A stretch of DNA of 64,000 nt from positions 62,001-126,000 of the forward strand of contig NZ_VFPE01000002.1 in assembly GCF_006783905.1 (NCBI RefSeq). Direction: 5' to 3'. Below, piece after piece: positions 1-10,313 of this stretch (its first letter is position 1; the number at the start of each line of letters is the position of its first letter). The translations under genes and the position numbers were made by a program. Under the pieces are notes generated by a model. That model was not told the origin of the DNA. It did no database searches and was given only the letters and a program-made list of their open reading frames with translations. This DNA is from Microbacterium kyungheense (GTDB taxonomy: Bacteria; Actinomycetota; Actinomycetes; Actinomycetales; Microbacteriaceae).

Positions 1-255
1 CACGAGCGTCATGAACACGACCCAGACGGCCAGCTCGATGAGGGTCACCGCGACGGCGGGAAGGCGGAACTTGCGGGCGTTGTAGCCGGCGGCGAGGACG
101 AGCGCCGCGAGTGCCAGTGCGCCGATGAGCCAGGCACCCGACTGCACGACGCGCGCGACCGGCAGCAGCGCCGCCAGCAGGGCGGCGAGGATCGCGAACG
201 CGAGAAGGCGCTGGCCGCCGCGGCGCGCACCCCTGTCGGCGTCATCCGAGGACAT
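1..255 (-). CDS. Membrane protein, probable TgpA-like transglutaminase (N-terminal part only)
   Basis: The first 85 codons are visible and the rest lies outside the window. The start is the ATG whose complement is at 253-255, overlapping the end of the DUF58 gene by 14 bp. The visible part begins MSSDDADRGARRGG and then has at least two or three hydrophobic segments, one rich in Ala/Leu and one ending in WVVFMTLV. No catalytic domain is visible. The assignment to the DUF3488/transglutaminase (TgpA) family rests only on position: MoxR, DUF58 and a transglutaminase-like membrane protein commonly form one operon. The gene is translationally coupled to DUF58 and read in the same direction. Confidence 0.55.
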   Translation of the reverse strand, partial: MSSDDADRGARRGGQRLLAFAILAALLAALLPVARVVQSGAWLIGALALAALVLAAGYNARKFRLPAVAVTLIELAVWVVFMTLV

Positions 256-1501
256 GGCTCACCCCTCGTCCGACCGCGTTGCCCCAGGCCACCGCGAGGT
301 CGCGGTCGGGGTCGATCCGGGCGATGTGCCAGCCGTGGTCGGCGGCGCGGTCCAGCGCGTCCCCGGTGGGACTCGTGGCCAGCACGAGCGGCATCGTGCT
401 GTGGTGCGCGACGGGCCCGAGCGCGTCGGCGTCGACCGGATCGAGGCGCCCGACGATGACCACGACCGGACCCGTCGAGATACCCGTGAACAGGCGCGGC
501 AGGCGTCCCAGCAGATCATCGCGCTGCGCGGTGACCGTCGCGAACTGGGCCAGCATGCGGTCGACCTCGGTCATGTCGCCGCCGTCGATGCGCTCGGCGA
601 GGACGTGGCCCTCGCTGTCGATCACCTCGACGGCATACCCGTCGTGCACCAGCCGGGCGACCACCGAGACGCATGCCGACACCCCGGCCTCGAAGGCGGG
701 GTCGGCGCCGGGCTCGCGCACCGCGTCCATCGACCACCGCTCAGCGGACCGATCGAGCACGACGGTCGCCTCCGGCGTGGACTCCTGCTCCTCCTGGCGC
801 ACCATCAGCTCGTCGCGGTGCGCGGTCGCGCGCCAGTGGATGCGACGCATCGAGTCGCCGGGCGCATACGGCCGCGCGACGAGGTTGTCGGCGCCCTGGC
901 CGATCTGGTTGGTGGTGGTGTGGAGCGTGCCGCCGGTCGCCCCGGCGTAGTCGATGAGCGGCGACAGGTCGACCACCGCGGGGGCGACGGTGACCGGCGT
1001 GCGGCCCGAGAAGGCGATGGTGCGCCGGGCGAGTCCGAACGGGTCGGATGACGTGACCGTCAGGGGGCCGATGGAGTGGACTCCGCGCCGGGCCCCGGTG
1101 ATCGTGTACGTCAGGTTGACGACGCGCTCGCCGCCGCCCGCCCCGCCGCGCAGACCGGACCCGAGTGCGGGGAACGGTCCTTCGGTGGCGCCCCGCAGGC
1201 CCTTCGGGAGGGCGTCGCGCCAGGTGCCGGGCGGCGTCGGCAGCGCGGTGCGCACGCCGACCCGCACCGAGACCATCGTCTCGCGGCCGACGGCGGCGAC
1301 ATCGGGCACGAGCGACCGGGTCACCACGTCGGTGCGGCGCCCGAGGTACAGCGAGGCGACGCTCGCGCCGACCGCCGCCAGCAGCAGGATGCCGAAGTAG
1401 GTGAGCTCGACGATGCCGGCCTCGTTCGCCACGATGAAGCACGCGACGGCAAGCACGACGGCGCCTGTGCCCCGCACGGTGAGCGGCCATGCCCGTCTCA
1501 T
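242..1501 (-). CDS. DUF58 domain-containing protein
   Basis: A 419-residue protein with two N-terminal hydrophobic segments (about residues 12-50) followed by a soluble region. The family signature is visible at residues 214-225 as PGDSMRRIHWRA, followed by a run of acidic residues (VRQEEQE). The C-terminal half resembles a von Willebrand A-type fold. The molecular role is unknown; such proteins work with a MoxR AAA+ ATPase, which lies 34 bp upstream in the same operon. The start is ATG with GGGGAGG a few bases upstream. The 3' end overlaps the next gene by 14 bp, suggesting coupled translation. Confidence 0.85.
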   Translation of the reverse strand: MRRAWPLTVRGTGAVVLAVACFIVANEAGIVELTYFGILLLAAVGASVASLYLGRRTDVVTRSLVPDVAAVGRETMVSVRVGVRTALPTPPGTWRDALPKGLRGATEGPFPALGSGLRGGAGGGERVVNLTYTITGARRGVHSIGPLTVTSSDPFGLARRTIAFSGRTPVTVAPAVVDLSPLIDYAGATGGTLHTTTNQIGQGADNLVARPYAPGDSMRRIHWRATAHRDELMVRQEEQESTPEATVVLDRSAERWSMDAVREPGADPAFEAGVSACVSVVARLVHDGYAVEVIDSEGHVLAERIDGGDMTEVDRMLAQFATVTAQRDDLLGRLPRLFTGISTGPVVVIVGRLDPVDADALGPVAHHSTMPLVLATSPTGDALDRAADHGWHIARIDPDRDLAVAWGNAVGRGVSHVLG

Positions 1502-1535
1502 CGCATCCTCCCCAGAATCCCCTGTCTCCCCGTTC

Positions 1536-2570
<1,035 letters not shown>

Positions 2571-2751
2571 CGAGGCCTCCTGTTCCGCCTCCCATCAGGC
2601 GGTTCGGCGGGTGGACGCGGGCGTCCTCGCCCACGGCTCGATCCTAACCACGGCGCGACGGGCGCGGCACTGGGAGATCGCTGGATGCCGGCGGCCGCGG
2701 TCGCGCGGCCGGCCCGCGCGCGGGGGCGCCTGCGGATCGGGTTAGACTGGT

Positions 2752-2845
2752 GTCAGCTCTCCGCGAGGCGGCATCCAGGCCAACTCCCCCAGGACGGAAA
2801 CGTAGCAAGGGTAACCAGGCTCTGCCGGGTTCGCGGAGAGTCTTA
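2752..2845 (+). ncRNA. ffs: Small (4.5S-type) signal recognition particle RNA
   Basis: The sequence contains the conserved SRP apical domain in its actinobacterial form: CAGGCCAACTCCCCCAGG, then CGGAAACGTAGCAAGGG and CAGGCTCTGCCGGG. The ends pair perfectly through ten bases (2757-2766 CTCTCCGCGA with 2831-2840 TCGCGGAGAG), as expected for the closing helix of this hairpin RNA. A TAGACT hexamer at 2743-2748 fits a -10 box about six bases before the likely 5' end, and TCTTACTTTT follows the 3' end. The RNA binds Ffh and targets membrane proteins. Exact ends are estimates. Confidence 0.93.
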
Positions 2846-2900
2846 CTTTTCCCGGCGGGCTCCCTGTCGCCGCGCCGCCGGCCGACCCTAGGCTGGACGC

Positions 2901-5045
2901 GTGGCGCAGAGCATCTACATCACGTCGGCAGAAGGCCACTCGGGCAAGTCCACGGTCGCACTCGGCGTCCTCGACGCGCTGAGCCATGCGACACCGCGCG
3001 TGGGGGTGTTCCGGGCGATCGCGCGGTCGACCGTCGAGCGCGACTACGTGCTCGAGATGCTCCTCGACCACGACGGCGTCGACCTGCCGTACGACGAGTG
3101 CATCGGCGTCACCTACGACGACGTGCGCCACGATCCCGATGCCGCACTGGCGACGATCGTCGAGCGGTACAAGGCCGTGGAAGCGCAGTGCGACGCGGTC
3201 GTGATCGTCGGCAGCGACTACACCGACGTCGGCAGTCCGGCCGAGCTCGCCTACAACGCCCGAATCGCCGCCAACCTGGGCGCGCCCGTGCTGCTGGTGC
3301 TCGGCGGACGGTCGGCGCAGAACCAGACCCAGCCCGAGCAGCTCGGCTCGTCGCTCGCGCGCACGCCCGCCGAGGTGGGGCAGATCGCCGACCTGGCGCT
3401 CGCCGAGCTCGCGCACGGGCGGGCGAAGCTGTTCGCGGTGATCGCCAACCGCGCCGACCCGGGCCTGACCGCCGAGACCATCGCCGAGATCCGGCGTGCG
3501 GTCGCGGCATCCACCTCCGCTCCCGCCGCCGGCGCCGCACCCGTGCCGGTCTGGGCGATCCCCGAGGATCGCTTCCTCGTCGCCCCGTCTATTCGCGGCA
3601 TCATGCGCGCCGTCGAGGGGGAGCTGCTCTCGGGCGATCCCGACCGGCTCACCCGCGAGGCGCTCGCCGTCGTCGTGGCGGGCATGTCGATGGTCAACGT
3701 GCTGCCGCGGCTGCTCGAGGGCGGCGTGGTGATCATCCCGGCCGACCGGTCCGAAGTGCTGCTGGCCACGCTTCTCGCGAACGCGTCGGGCACCTTCCCG
3801 TCGATCTCGGGCATCGTCCTCAACGGCGGGTTCGAGCTGCCCGAGCCGGTCACCCGCCTGCTCGACGGGCTGGGGTCCAAGGTGCCGATCATCACCACCG
3901 AGCTCGGCACGTACGAGACGGCGGTGCGCATCATGACCACGCGGGGGCGCCTCGCCGCCGATTCGCAGCGCCGCTACGACACCGCGCTGTCGCTGTTCGA
4001 GCAGAGTGTCGACATCGACGAGCTGCTGACGGCGTTCGGCGTCGCACGCGCGACCGTGGTGACGCCGCTCATGTTCGAGTTCCAGCTCATCGAGCGCGCC
4101 CGGGCGCAGCGCAAGCGGATCGTGCTGCCCGAGGGCGACGACGACCGTGTGCTCCGCGCCGCCGCGACCGTGCTCAAGCGCGGGATCGCCGACCTCGTGA
4201 TCCTGGGCGAGCCGTTCGAGGTGCGCTCGCGCGCGATCGAGCTCGGCATCGACCTGCAGGGCGCCGAGGTGCTCTCGCCGATGGACGCCGTGCACGTCCA
4301 CAAGTTCGCCGAGGAGTACGCGCGGCTGCGCGCCCACAAGGGCGTGACGGTGGCGCAGGCGTCCGACACCGTCACCGACGTCTCGTACTTCGGCACGATG
4401 ATGGTGCACCTGGGCCTGGCCGACGGCATGGTGTCGGGCGCCGCCCACACCACCGCGCACACGATCCGGCCCGCGTTCGAGATCATCAAGACCAGGCCTG
4501 GCGTCTCGGTCGTCTCCAGCGTGTTCCTCATGGCGCTCGCCGACCGTGTGCTCGTCTACGGCGACTGCGCGGTGATCCCCGATCCCACGAGCGAGCAGCT
4601 GGCCGACATCGCCATCTCGTCCGCGGCGACGGCGGCGCAGTTCGGCATCGACCCGCGTGTGGCGATGCTGTCGTACTCGACGGGCGAGTCCGGTTCGGGC
4701 GCCGACGTCGAGAAGGTGAGGGATGCCACGGCTCTCGTCCGCACCAGAGCGCCCGAGTTGCTCGTCGAAGGCCCGATCCAGTACGACGCCGCCGCCGACG
4801 CCGCGGTGGCCGCGGCGAAGATGCCCGGATCACAGGTGGCCGGGCGTGCCACGGTGTTCGTGTTCCCCGACCTGAACACCGGCAACAACACCTACAAGGC
4901 CGTCCAGCGCTCCGCGGGCGCCGTCGCGATCGGGCCTGTGCTGCAAGGCCTCAACAAGCCCATCAACGACCTGTCGCGCGGCGCCCTCGTCGACGACATC
5001 GTGAACACCATCGCCATCACCGCCATCCAGGCGCAGGGGGAGTGA
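2901..5045 (+). CDS. pta: Phosphate acetyltransferase
   Basis: A 714-residue long-form Pta that interconverts acetyl-CoA plus phosphate and acetyl phosphate plus CoA. The N-terminal third is the BioD/cobyrinate-synthase-like P-loop region (SAEGHSGKST at 9-18), the middle is the DRTGG region, and the catalytic PTA domain starts near residue 390 (IVLPEGDDDRVLRAA). The start is GTG at 2901, preceded by TAGGCT at 2889-2894 with only six bases between, which suggests a leaderless mRNA. ackA begins 5 bp after the stop, so the two steps of acetate formation are co-transcribed. Confidence 0.95.
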   Translation: MAQSIYITSAEGHSGKSTVALGVLDALSHATPRVGVFRAIARSTVERDYVLEMLLDHDGVDLPYDECIGVTYDDVRHDPDAALATIVERYKAVEAQCDAVVIVGSDYTDVGSPAELAYNARIAANLGAPVLLVLGGRSAQNQTQPEQLGSSLARTPAEVGQIADLALAELAHGRAKLFAVIANRADPGLTAETIAEIRRAVAASTSAPAAGAAPVPVWAIPEDRFLVAPSIRGIMRAVEGELLSGDPDRLTREALAVVVAGMSMVNVLPRLLEGGVVIIPADRSEVLLATLLANASGTFPSISGIVLNGGFELPEPVTRLLDGLGSKVPIITTELGTYETAVRIMTTRGRLAADSQRRYDTALSLFEQSVDIDELLTAFGVARATVVTPLMFEFQLIERARAQRKRIVLPEGDDDRVLRAAATVLKRGIADLVILGEPFEVRSRAIELGIDLQGAEVLSPMDAVHVHKFAEEYARLRAHKGVTVAQASDTVTDVSYFGTMMVHLGLADGMVSGAAHTTAHTIRPAFEIIKTRPGVSVVSSVFLMALADRVLVYGDCAVIPDPTSEQLADIAISSAATAAQFGIDPRVAMLSYSTGESGSGADVEKVRDATALVRTRAPELLVEGPIQYDAAADAAVAAAKMPGSQVAGRATVFVFPDLNTGNNTYKAVQRSAGAVAIGPVLQGLNKPINDLSRGALVDDIVNTIAITAIQAQGE

Positions 5046-5050
5046 CGCCC

Positions 5051-6277
5051 ATGATCCCCGTCCTGGTCATCAACAGCGGCTCGTCGTCGTTCAAGTACCA
5101 GCTGCTCGACATGGCGACCGAGCGCACGCTCGCCTCGGGTCTCGTCGAGCGGATCGGCGAGCCGGTGGGGGTCGCCCGGCACACCGTGTACGCGACACCG
5201 ACGGACGGGCCGGCCCCGGCCTTCCTAGACGCGACGCGGACGCGCGAGCTGCCGATCCCCGACCACACGGCGGGCTTCGCGGTGATGCTCGACGCCTTCG
5301 CCGCGGACGGCCCGTCGCTCGACGAGCAGCCGCCGGTCGCCGTGGGCCACCGCGTGGTGCACGGCGGTGCGCGCTTCTTCGAGCCGACGCTGATCACGCC
5401 GCTCGTCGAGATCAACATCGACGAGCTGTCGGTGCTCGCGCCGCTGCACAACCCTGCCAACCTCGCGGGGATCCACGCCGCCCGACGGGCGTTCCCGGAT
5501 GTGCCGCACGTCGCCGTGTTCGACACGGCGTTCCACCAGACCCTGGCGCCCGCGGCCTACACGTACGCGATCAACGCCGAGGTGGCGGCATCCCATCGCA
5601 TCCGGCGGTACGGGTTCCACGGCACGTCGCACAAGTTCGTGAGCGAGGCGGCGGCCGCGTTCCTCGGCCGCCCGCTCGGCGAGCTGAAGCAGATCGTGTT
5701 CCACCTGGGCAACGGCGCATCGGTCACGGCGATCGACGGCGGACGCTCCATCGACACGTCGATGGGCTTCACGCCCCTGGAGGGCCTCGTGATGGGCACG
5801 CGCTCGGGCGACATCGACCCCGCGGTGCTGTTCCAGCTCCAACGGCGCGCGGGGATGGACGTGGACGACCTCGACGACCTCCTCAACAAGCGCAGCGGGC
5901 TGCTCGGTCTCGCCGGTTCCAACGACCTGCGCGACATCAGGGCGGGCATCGAGCGCGGCGACGAGCGCGCCATCCTCGCGTTCCAGGTCTACGTCCACCG
6001 CCTGCGCGCATACGCCGGCGCCTACCTGGCGCAGCTCGGCGGGGCCGACGTCATCTCGTTCACCGCCGGCGTCGGCGAGAACGCCCCGCTCGTGCGCTCC
6101 GGCGCACTCGAGACCCTGGGCTTCGCGGGCGTCGAGATCGACCACGAGCGCAACGAGAGCCCGGACCGCGGCATCCGCGTCATCTCGACCGACGCGTCGC
6201 CCGTGACGGTGCTGGTCGTCCCGACCGACGAAGAGCTCGAGATCGCGCGACAGACGCTCGGCGTCTCCCGCGCGTAA
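5051..6277 (+). CDS. ackA: Acetate kinase
   Basis: A 408-residue acetate kinase that makes acetate and ATP from acetyl phosphate and ADP, the second step after Pta. ASKHA-fold motifs are visible: VINSGSSSFKYQ near the N-terminus (phosphate 1), VFDTAFHQT, GFHGTSH, and HLGNGASVTAI (phosphate 2). Length is normal for the family. It starts with ATG immediately downstream of pta, with GGGGGAG overlapping the pta stop as a plausible ribosome binding site. Confidence 0.96.
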   Translation: MIPVLVINSGSSSFKYQLLDMATERTLASGLVERIGEPVGVARHTVYATPTDGPAPAFLDATRTRELPIPDHTAGFAVMLDAFAADGPSLDEQPPVAVGHRVVHGGARFFEPTLITPLVEINIDELSVLAPLHNPANLAGIHAARRAFPDVPHVAVFDTAFHQTLAPAAYTYAINAEVAASHRIRRYGFHGTSHKFVSEAAAAFLGRPLGELKQIVFHLGNGASVTAIDGGRSIDTSMGFTPLEGLVMGTRSGDIDPAVLFQLQRRAGMDVDDLDDLLNKRSGLLGLAGSNDLRDIRAGIERGDERAILAFQVYVHRLRAYAGAYLAQLGGADVISFTAGVGENAPLVRSGALETLGFAGVEIDHERNESPDRGIRVISTDASPVTVLVVPTDEELEIARQTLGVSRA

Positions 6278-6301
6278 CCTGCCCCACGTACCCTGAAGCC
6301 C

Positions 6302-7027
6302 ATGGATGCGCTCCCCGATCTCACCGCCTACGACGCCGTGCTGTTCGATCTGGACGGCGTGCTGACGCCGACCGCGGAAGTGCACATGCACGCGTGGCAG
6401 ACCATGTTCGAAGAGCTCTTCGCCGCGTGGGACATCACGCCGCCGTACACCGAGCGCGACTACTTCGACCACCTCGACGGCAAGAAGCGCTACGACGGCG
6501 TGGCGAGCCTGCTGCGCTCGCGCGACGTCGAGGTGCCGTGGGGGGCTCCGTCGGACCCCGTGACCGCCGACACGGTGTGCGGGATCGGCAACCGCAAGAA
6601 CGCCGTTTTCGAGCGTGTGCTCCGCGCCGACGGGATCGCCGCGTATCCTGGATCGCTGCGCCTGCTCGACGTCCTCGCAGCGGCCGGCACCCCGGTCGCC
6701 GTGGTGTCGAGCTCGAAGAACGCCGAAGAGGTGCTGGCCGTGGCCGGCATCCGCGACCGCTTCGCGGTCGTGATGGACGGCGTGATCGCCGAGCGCGACC
6801 ACCTCGCCTCCAAGCCCGCTCCCGACGTGTTCGTCGAGGCGGCGCGGATGCTGGGGGTCGAGCCCGCGCGCAGCGCCGCGGTCGAAGACGCCATCAGCGG
6901 GGTGCGCTCCGCGGCAGCGGGCGGCTTCGGCCTGGTGGTGGGCGTGGACCGCGGCGTCGGACAGCAGGACCTGGTGGATGCCGGGGCCCATGTGGTGGTG
7001 AAGGATCTGGAGGAGTTCGTACGATGA
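6302..7027 (+). CDS. pgmB: HAD-family beta-phosphoglucomutase
   Basis: A 241-residue HAD-superfamily protein of the beta-phosphoglucomutase type. Motif I is FDLDGVLTP at about 15-23 (nucleophile and acid/base Asp), motif II is the Ser-rich VVSSSKN, and motif III is around KPAPDVF. It probably converts beta-glucose 1-phosphate to glucose 6-phosphate. This fits the next gene, a GH65 phosphorylase that overlaps it by four bases (ATGA) and would supply the substrate. TACCCT at 6289-6294, seven bases before the ATG, suggests a leaderless start. The exact sugar phosphate is inferred from context. Confidence 0.88.
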   Translation: MDALPDLTAYDAVLFDLDGVLTPTAEVHMHAWQTMFEELFAAWDITPPYTERDYFDHLDGKKRYDGVASLLRSRDVEVPWGAPSDPVTADTVCGIGNRKNAVFERVLRADGIAAYPGSLRLLDVLAAAGTPVAVVSSSKNAEEVLAVAGIRDRFAVVMDGVIAERDHLASKPAPDVFVEAARMLGVEPARSAAVEDAISGVRSAAAGGFGLVVGVDRGVGQQDLVDAGAHVVVKDLEEFVR

Positions 7028-9546
7028 TCGATCGCGATCGGTTCCCCGTCGACCCGTGGCGGCTCGTCGAGACGTCGTTCGACGAGGACGACGCCGGCGT
7101 CACAGAGACGCTGTTCGCCGTCGGCAACGGCTACCTGGGGTTGCGCGGCAATCACCCCGAGGGGCGGTTCGCGCACGAGCACGGCACGTTCATCAACGGG
7201 TTCCACGAGACCTTCCCGATCCGCCACGCCGAGCAGGCGTACGGATTCGCCGAGGTCGGGCAGACCATCGTCAACGCGCCCGACGCGAAGGTCATGCGCG
7301 TGTACGTCGACGACGAGCCGCTCTCGCTGGACGTCGCGGATGTGCGGGAGTACGAGCGCGTGCTCGACATGCGCGACGGCGTGCTGCGCCGCCACATCCT
7401 GTGGGTGACGCCGTCGGGCAAAGAGGTGCGCATCGACTTCGAGCGCCTCGTGTCGTTCGAAGAGAAGCACCTCGCGCTCATGTCGGTCGACGTCACCGTC
7501 CTCAACGCCGACGCGCCGGTCACCGTCAGCTGCCAGATGATCAACCGCCAGGACGGCGAGGACGTCTACGGCGGCACGCCGCCGACCCGCCGCGCGAAGG
7601 CGGCGTTCGACCCGCGCAAGGCGGAGCGCATCCATGAGCGGGTGCTGCAGCCGCAGGAGTACTGGCAGGACGGCACCCGTGCGGCGCTGTCATACCGCGT
7701 CACCGAGTCGGGCATGTCGCTCGCCGTCATCGCCGACCACATCGTCGAGACCGAGAACGAGTACAGCGCACGCTCGCTCATCGAGCCCGACATCGCCAAG
7801 AACGTGTTCCGCGTGCAGGCGAAGGCGGGCGTGCCGGTGCGGGTCACCAAGCTCGTCAGCTACCACACGTCCCGCGGCGTGCCGGCCCGGGAGCTCGTCG
7901 ACCGGTGCCGCCGCACGCTCGACCGCGCCCTGAGCGAGGGCGTCGACGTCGTCCGCGAGCGGCAGCGCGCCTGGCTCGACGGCTTCTGGGAGCGCTCGGA
8001 CGTGCGCATCGGCGGCCACGACGACCTGCAGCAGGCCACCCGCTGGTGCCTGTTCCAGCTCGCGCAGGCCGCAGCGCGCGCCGACGGCCTGGGCGTGCCC
8101 GCCAAGGGCATGACCGGCTCGGGATACTCGGGCCACTACTTCTGGGACACCGAGATCTACGTGCTCCCGTTCCTCGCGTACACGACGCCGCTGTGGGCGC
8201 GCAACGCGCTGCGCATGCGGTACCTGATGCTGCCGGCCGCCCGTCGACGCGCCTTCCAGCTCAACGAGGCCGGGGCGCTGTTCCCGTGGCGCACCATCAA
8301 CGGCGAGGAGGCGTCGGCGTACTACGCCGCCGGCACCGCGCAGTACCACATCAACGCCGACGTGAGCTTCGCGCTGGCGACCTACGTGCGCGCGACCGGC
8401 GATGACGAGTTCCTCCACCGCGAGGGCGTGGACATCGCCGTCGAGACGGCGCGCCTGTGGGCGACCCTCGGCTTCTGGCGCTCGAGCGACGGTGCCGAGG
8501 ACGGCGACGGCGAGGTGTTCCACATCCACGGCGTCACCGGTCCCGACGAGTACACGACCGTCGTGAACGACAACCTGTTCACGAACGTCATGGCCCGCTT
8601 CAACCTGCGCTTCGCGGCACGCACCGTCCGCGAGATGGCGGAGCTCGACGGCGAGGTGTACCGGCAGATGGTCGACCGGCTCGCCCTCGAGCCGGGCGAG
8701 CCCGAGGCGTGGGACCGGGCCGCCGAGGCCATGCACATCCCGTTCAGCCCGAGTCTCGGCATCCATCCGCAGGATCATGTGTTCCTCGAGCGCGAGGTGT
8801 GGGACCTCGAGAACACGCCTGCCGACAAGCGCCCGCTGCTGCTGCACTTCCACCCGCTGGTGATCTACCGGTACCAGGTGCTCAAGCAGGCCGACGTCGT
8901 GCTCGCGCTCTTCCTGCAGGGCAACCACTTCTCGCCCGAGGACAAGCTCGCCGACTTCGAGTACTACGACCCGCTGACGACGGGCGACTCGACGCTGTCG
9001 GCGGTCGTGCAGTCCATCCTGGCCGCCGAGGTGGGGTACCAGGACCTCGCGCTCGACTACTTCCGGCAGTCGATCTTCGTCGACCTCGCCGACCTGCACC
9101 ACAACGCGTCCGACGGCGTGCACGTCGCGTCGGCGGGAGGCGTGTGGACGGCGCTGGTGTCGGGCTTCGGCGGGATGCGCGACCACTTCGGCGAGCTGTC
9201 GTTCGATCCGCGGCTGCCGGCGGCATGGCCGTCGCTGGAGTTCACGCTGCACTGGCACGGCACGGCGCTGGACGTCACCGTCACGCGCGACGAGCTGCGC
9301 GTGAAGGCAGGCGAGGGCGACCCCGTCGGCTTCAGCGTGCGAGGCGTCGGCTACGTCGTGGGCGAGGGCGAAGAGGTCGTCGTGGCGCTGGACGGCCAGG
9401 GGCCGGTCATCGCCGGACGCCCGACGCTGCGGCAGCTGGGCGAGGCGCGGCGCGAAGACGGCTCGCTGCTGTCGGCGTCGGTGCCCACGGTGACCTCCAC
9501 GATCCCGATCATCGTCGCCGAGACCGAGGCGGCCGCGCACGACTGA
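7024..9546 (+). CDS. Glycoside hydrolase family 65 disaccharide phosphorylase
   Basis: An 840-residue GH65 protein. It has the N-terminal beta-sandwich region, an (alpha/alpha)6 catalytic barrel and a small C-terminal beta domain. The family's general acid Glu is in VTGPDEYT (Glu about 509), followed by VNDNLFTN, and the phosphate/sugar loop region has LKQADVVLAL. GH65 enzymes cleave maltose, trehalose, kojibiose or related sugars with inversion, giving beta-glucose 1-phosphate. The linked beta-phosphoglucomutase supports phosphorolysis. The disaccharide specificity cannot be read from the sequence by eye. The start ATG overlaps the mutase stop (ATGA). Confidence 0.9.
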   Translation: MIDRDRFPVDPWRLVETSFDEDDAGVTETLFAVGNGYLGLRGNHPEGRFAHEHGTFINGFHETFPIRHAEQAYGFAEVGQTIVNAPDAKVMRVYVDDEPLSLDVADVREYERVLDMRDGVLRRHILWVTPSGKEVRIDFERLVSFEEKHLALMSVDVTVLNADAPVTVSCQMINRQDGEDVYGGTPPTRRAKAAFDPRKAERIHERVLQPQEYWQDGTRAALSYRVTESGMSLAVIADHIVETENEYSARSLIEPDIAKNVFRVQAKAGVPVRVTKLVSYHTSRGVPARELVDRCRRTLDRALSEGVDVVRERQRAWLDGFWERSDVRIGGHDDLQQATRWCLFQLAQAAARADGLGVPAKGMTGSGYSGHYFWDTEIYVLPFLAYTTPLWARNALRMRYLMLPAARRRAFQLNEAGALFPWRTINGEEASAYYAAGTAQYHINADVSFALATYVRATGDDEFLHREGVDIAVETARLWATLGFWRSSDGAEDGDGEVFHIHGVTGPDEYTTVVNDNLFTNVMARFNLRFAARTVREMAELDGEVYRQMVDRLALEPGEPEAWDRAAEAMHIPFSPSLGIHPQDHVFLEREVWDLENTPADKRPLLLHFHPLVIYRYQVLKQADVVLALFLQGNHFSPEDKLADFEYYDPLTTGDSTLSAVVQSILAAEVGYQDLALDYFRQSIFVDLADLHHNASDGVHVASAGGVWTALVSGFGGMRDHFGELSFDPRLPAAWPSLEFTLHWHGTALDVTVTRDELRVKAGEGDPVGFSVRGVGYVVGEGEEVVVALDGQGPVIAGRPTLRQLGEARREDGSLLSASVPTVTSTIPIIVAETEAAAHD

Positions 9547-9570
9547 CGCCGACGTGGGCCCGGCCGCGGC

Positions 9571-10242
9571 TCACGCGTCGGCGCAGGCCGCCGCGCGGGC
9601 GGCCTCGGCCGCGCGCGCGACCCACTTGGGCAGCTCGCCGTAGCGCTGGAAGGGCATGATCTCGCCGGCGGCGCTGCCCTCGATGAGCTGCGCGAGCCGT
9701 CGTTCGCGCGTGGTCTCCTGCTTCGCCGACAGCACCCAGTGGATCACCTGCCGGCGGTAAGTGGGGGTCGCGGCGTCGAGGAACGCCGTCGCCGCGGCGT
9801 CGGCCGCGACGCGCGCCGCCCACTCGGGCGGAAGGGACTGGTCGGGATTCTCGTGCGAGTAGACGCCGGTGCGGTCCTCACGGCGTCGCGCGTACGCCGC
9901 GAGTCCGGCCTCGGTCATGAGGCCCTGGGCGGTGAGCTGCTCGACGAGCTCGATGTTCACCTTCGACCAGTTGCTCGACGGCTTGCGCGGCGACCAGCGC
10001 TGTCGCACGGCGTCGTCGTCGATCCGCTGTGCGACCGAATCGATCCAGCCGAAGCACAGCGCGACGGGCACCGCCTGCTCCCACGTGAGTGGGCGTTCGG
10101 CGACGTGCTTCTTGTACAGCCCCATCCACAGTTCCGACGCGGTGTCATGGTGGGCTTCGAGCCACGCGCGGAACTCGTCGGGCCCGGAGAAGAAGACGGC
10201 CGGGCGCTCAGGGGTTCCGCCGGGGGTGCCGATCATCGCCAT
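9571..10242 (-). CDS. YdeI/OmpD-associated family protein
   Basis: A 223-residue soluble protein with the hallmarks of the YdeI/OmpD-associated (bacteriocin-protection-like) family: FSGPDEFRAWLEAHH, ELWMGLYKKH, LCFGWIDS, RWSPRKPSSNWSKVN, and a helical C-terminal part with RRQVIHWVLSAKQ. The biochemical role of this family is poorly known. It faces GH65 convergently. On the minus strand a CAGACT sequence lies six bases before the ATG, an imperfect match to the leaderless -10 pattern seen for other genes here. Confidence 0.82.
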   Translation of the reverse strand: MAMIGTPGGTPERPAVFFSGPDEFRAWLEAHHDTASELWMGLYKKHVAERPLTWEQAVPVALCFGWIDSVAQRIDDDAVRQRWSPRKPSSNWSKVNIELVEQLTAQGLMTEAGLAAYARRREDRTGVYSHENPDQSLPPEWAARVAADAAATAFLDAATPTYRRQVIHWVLSAKQETTRERRLAQLIEGSAAGEIMPFQRYGELPKWVARAAEAARAAACADA

Positions 10243-10313
10243 GCGCCGAGTCTGCCAGCCGAGGCCGACATCGAGCCTGCCGAAGTGTCGGACCCACGCC
10301 GTAGGCTGGGGGA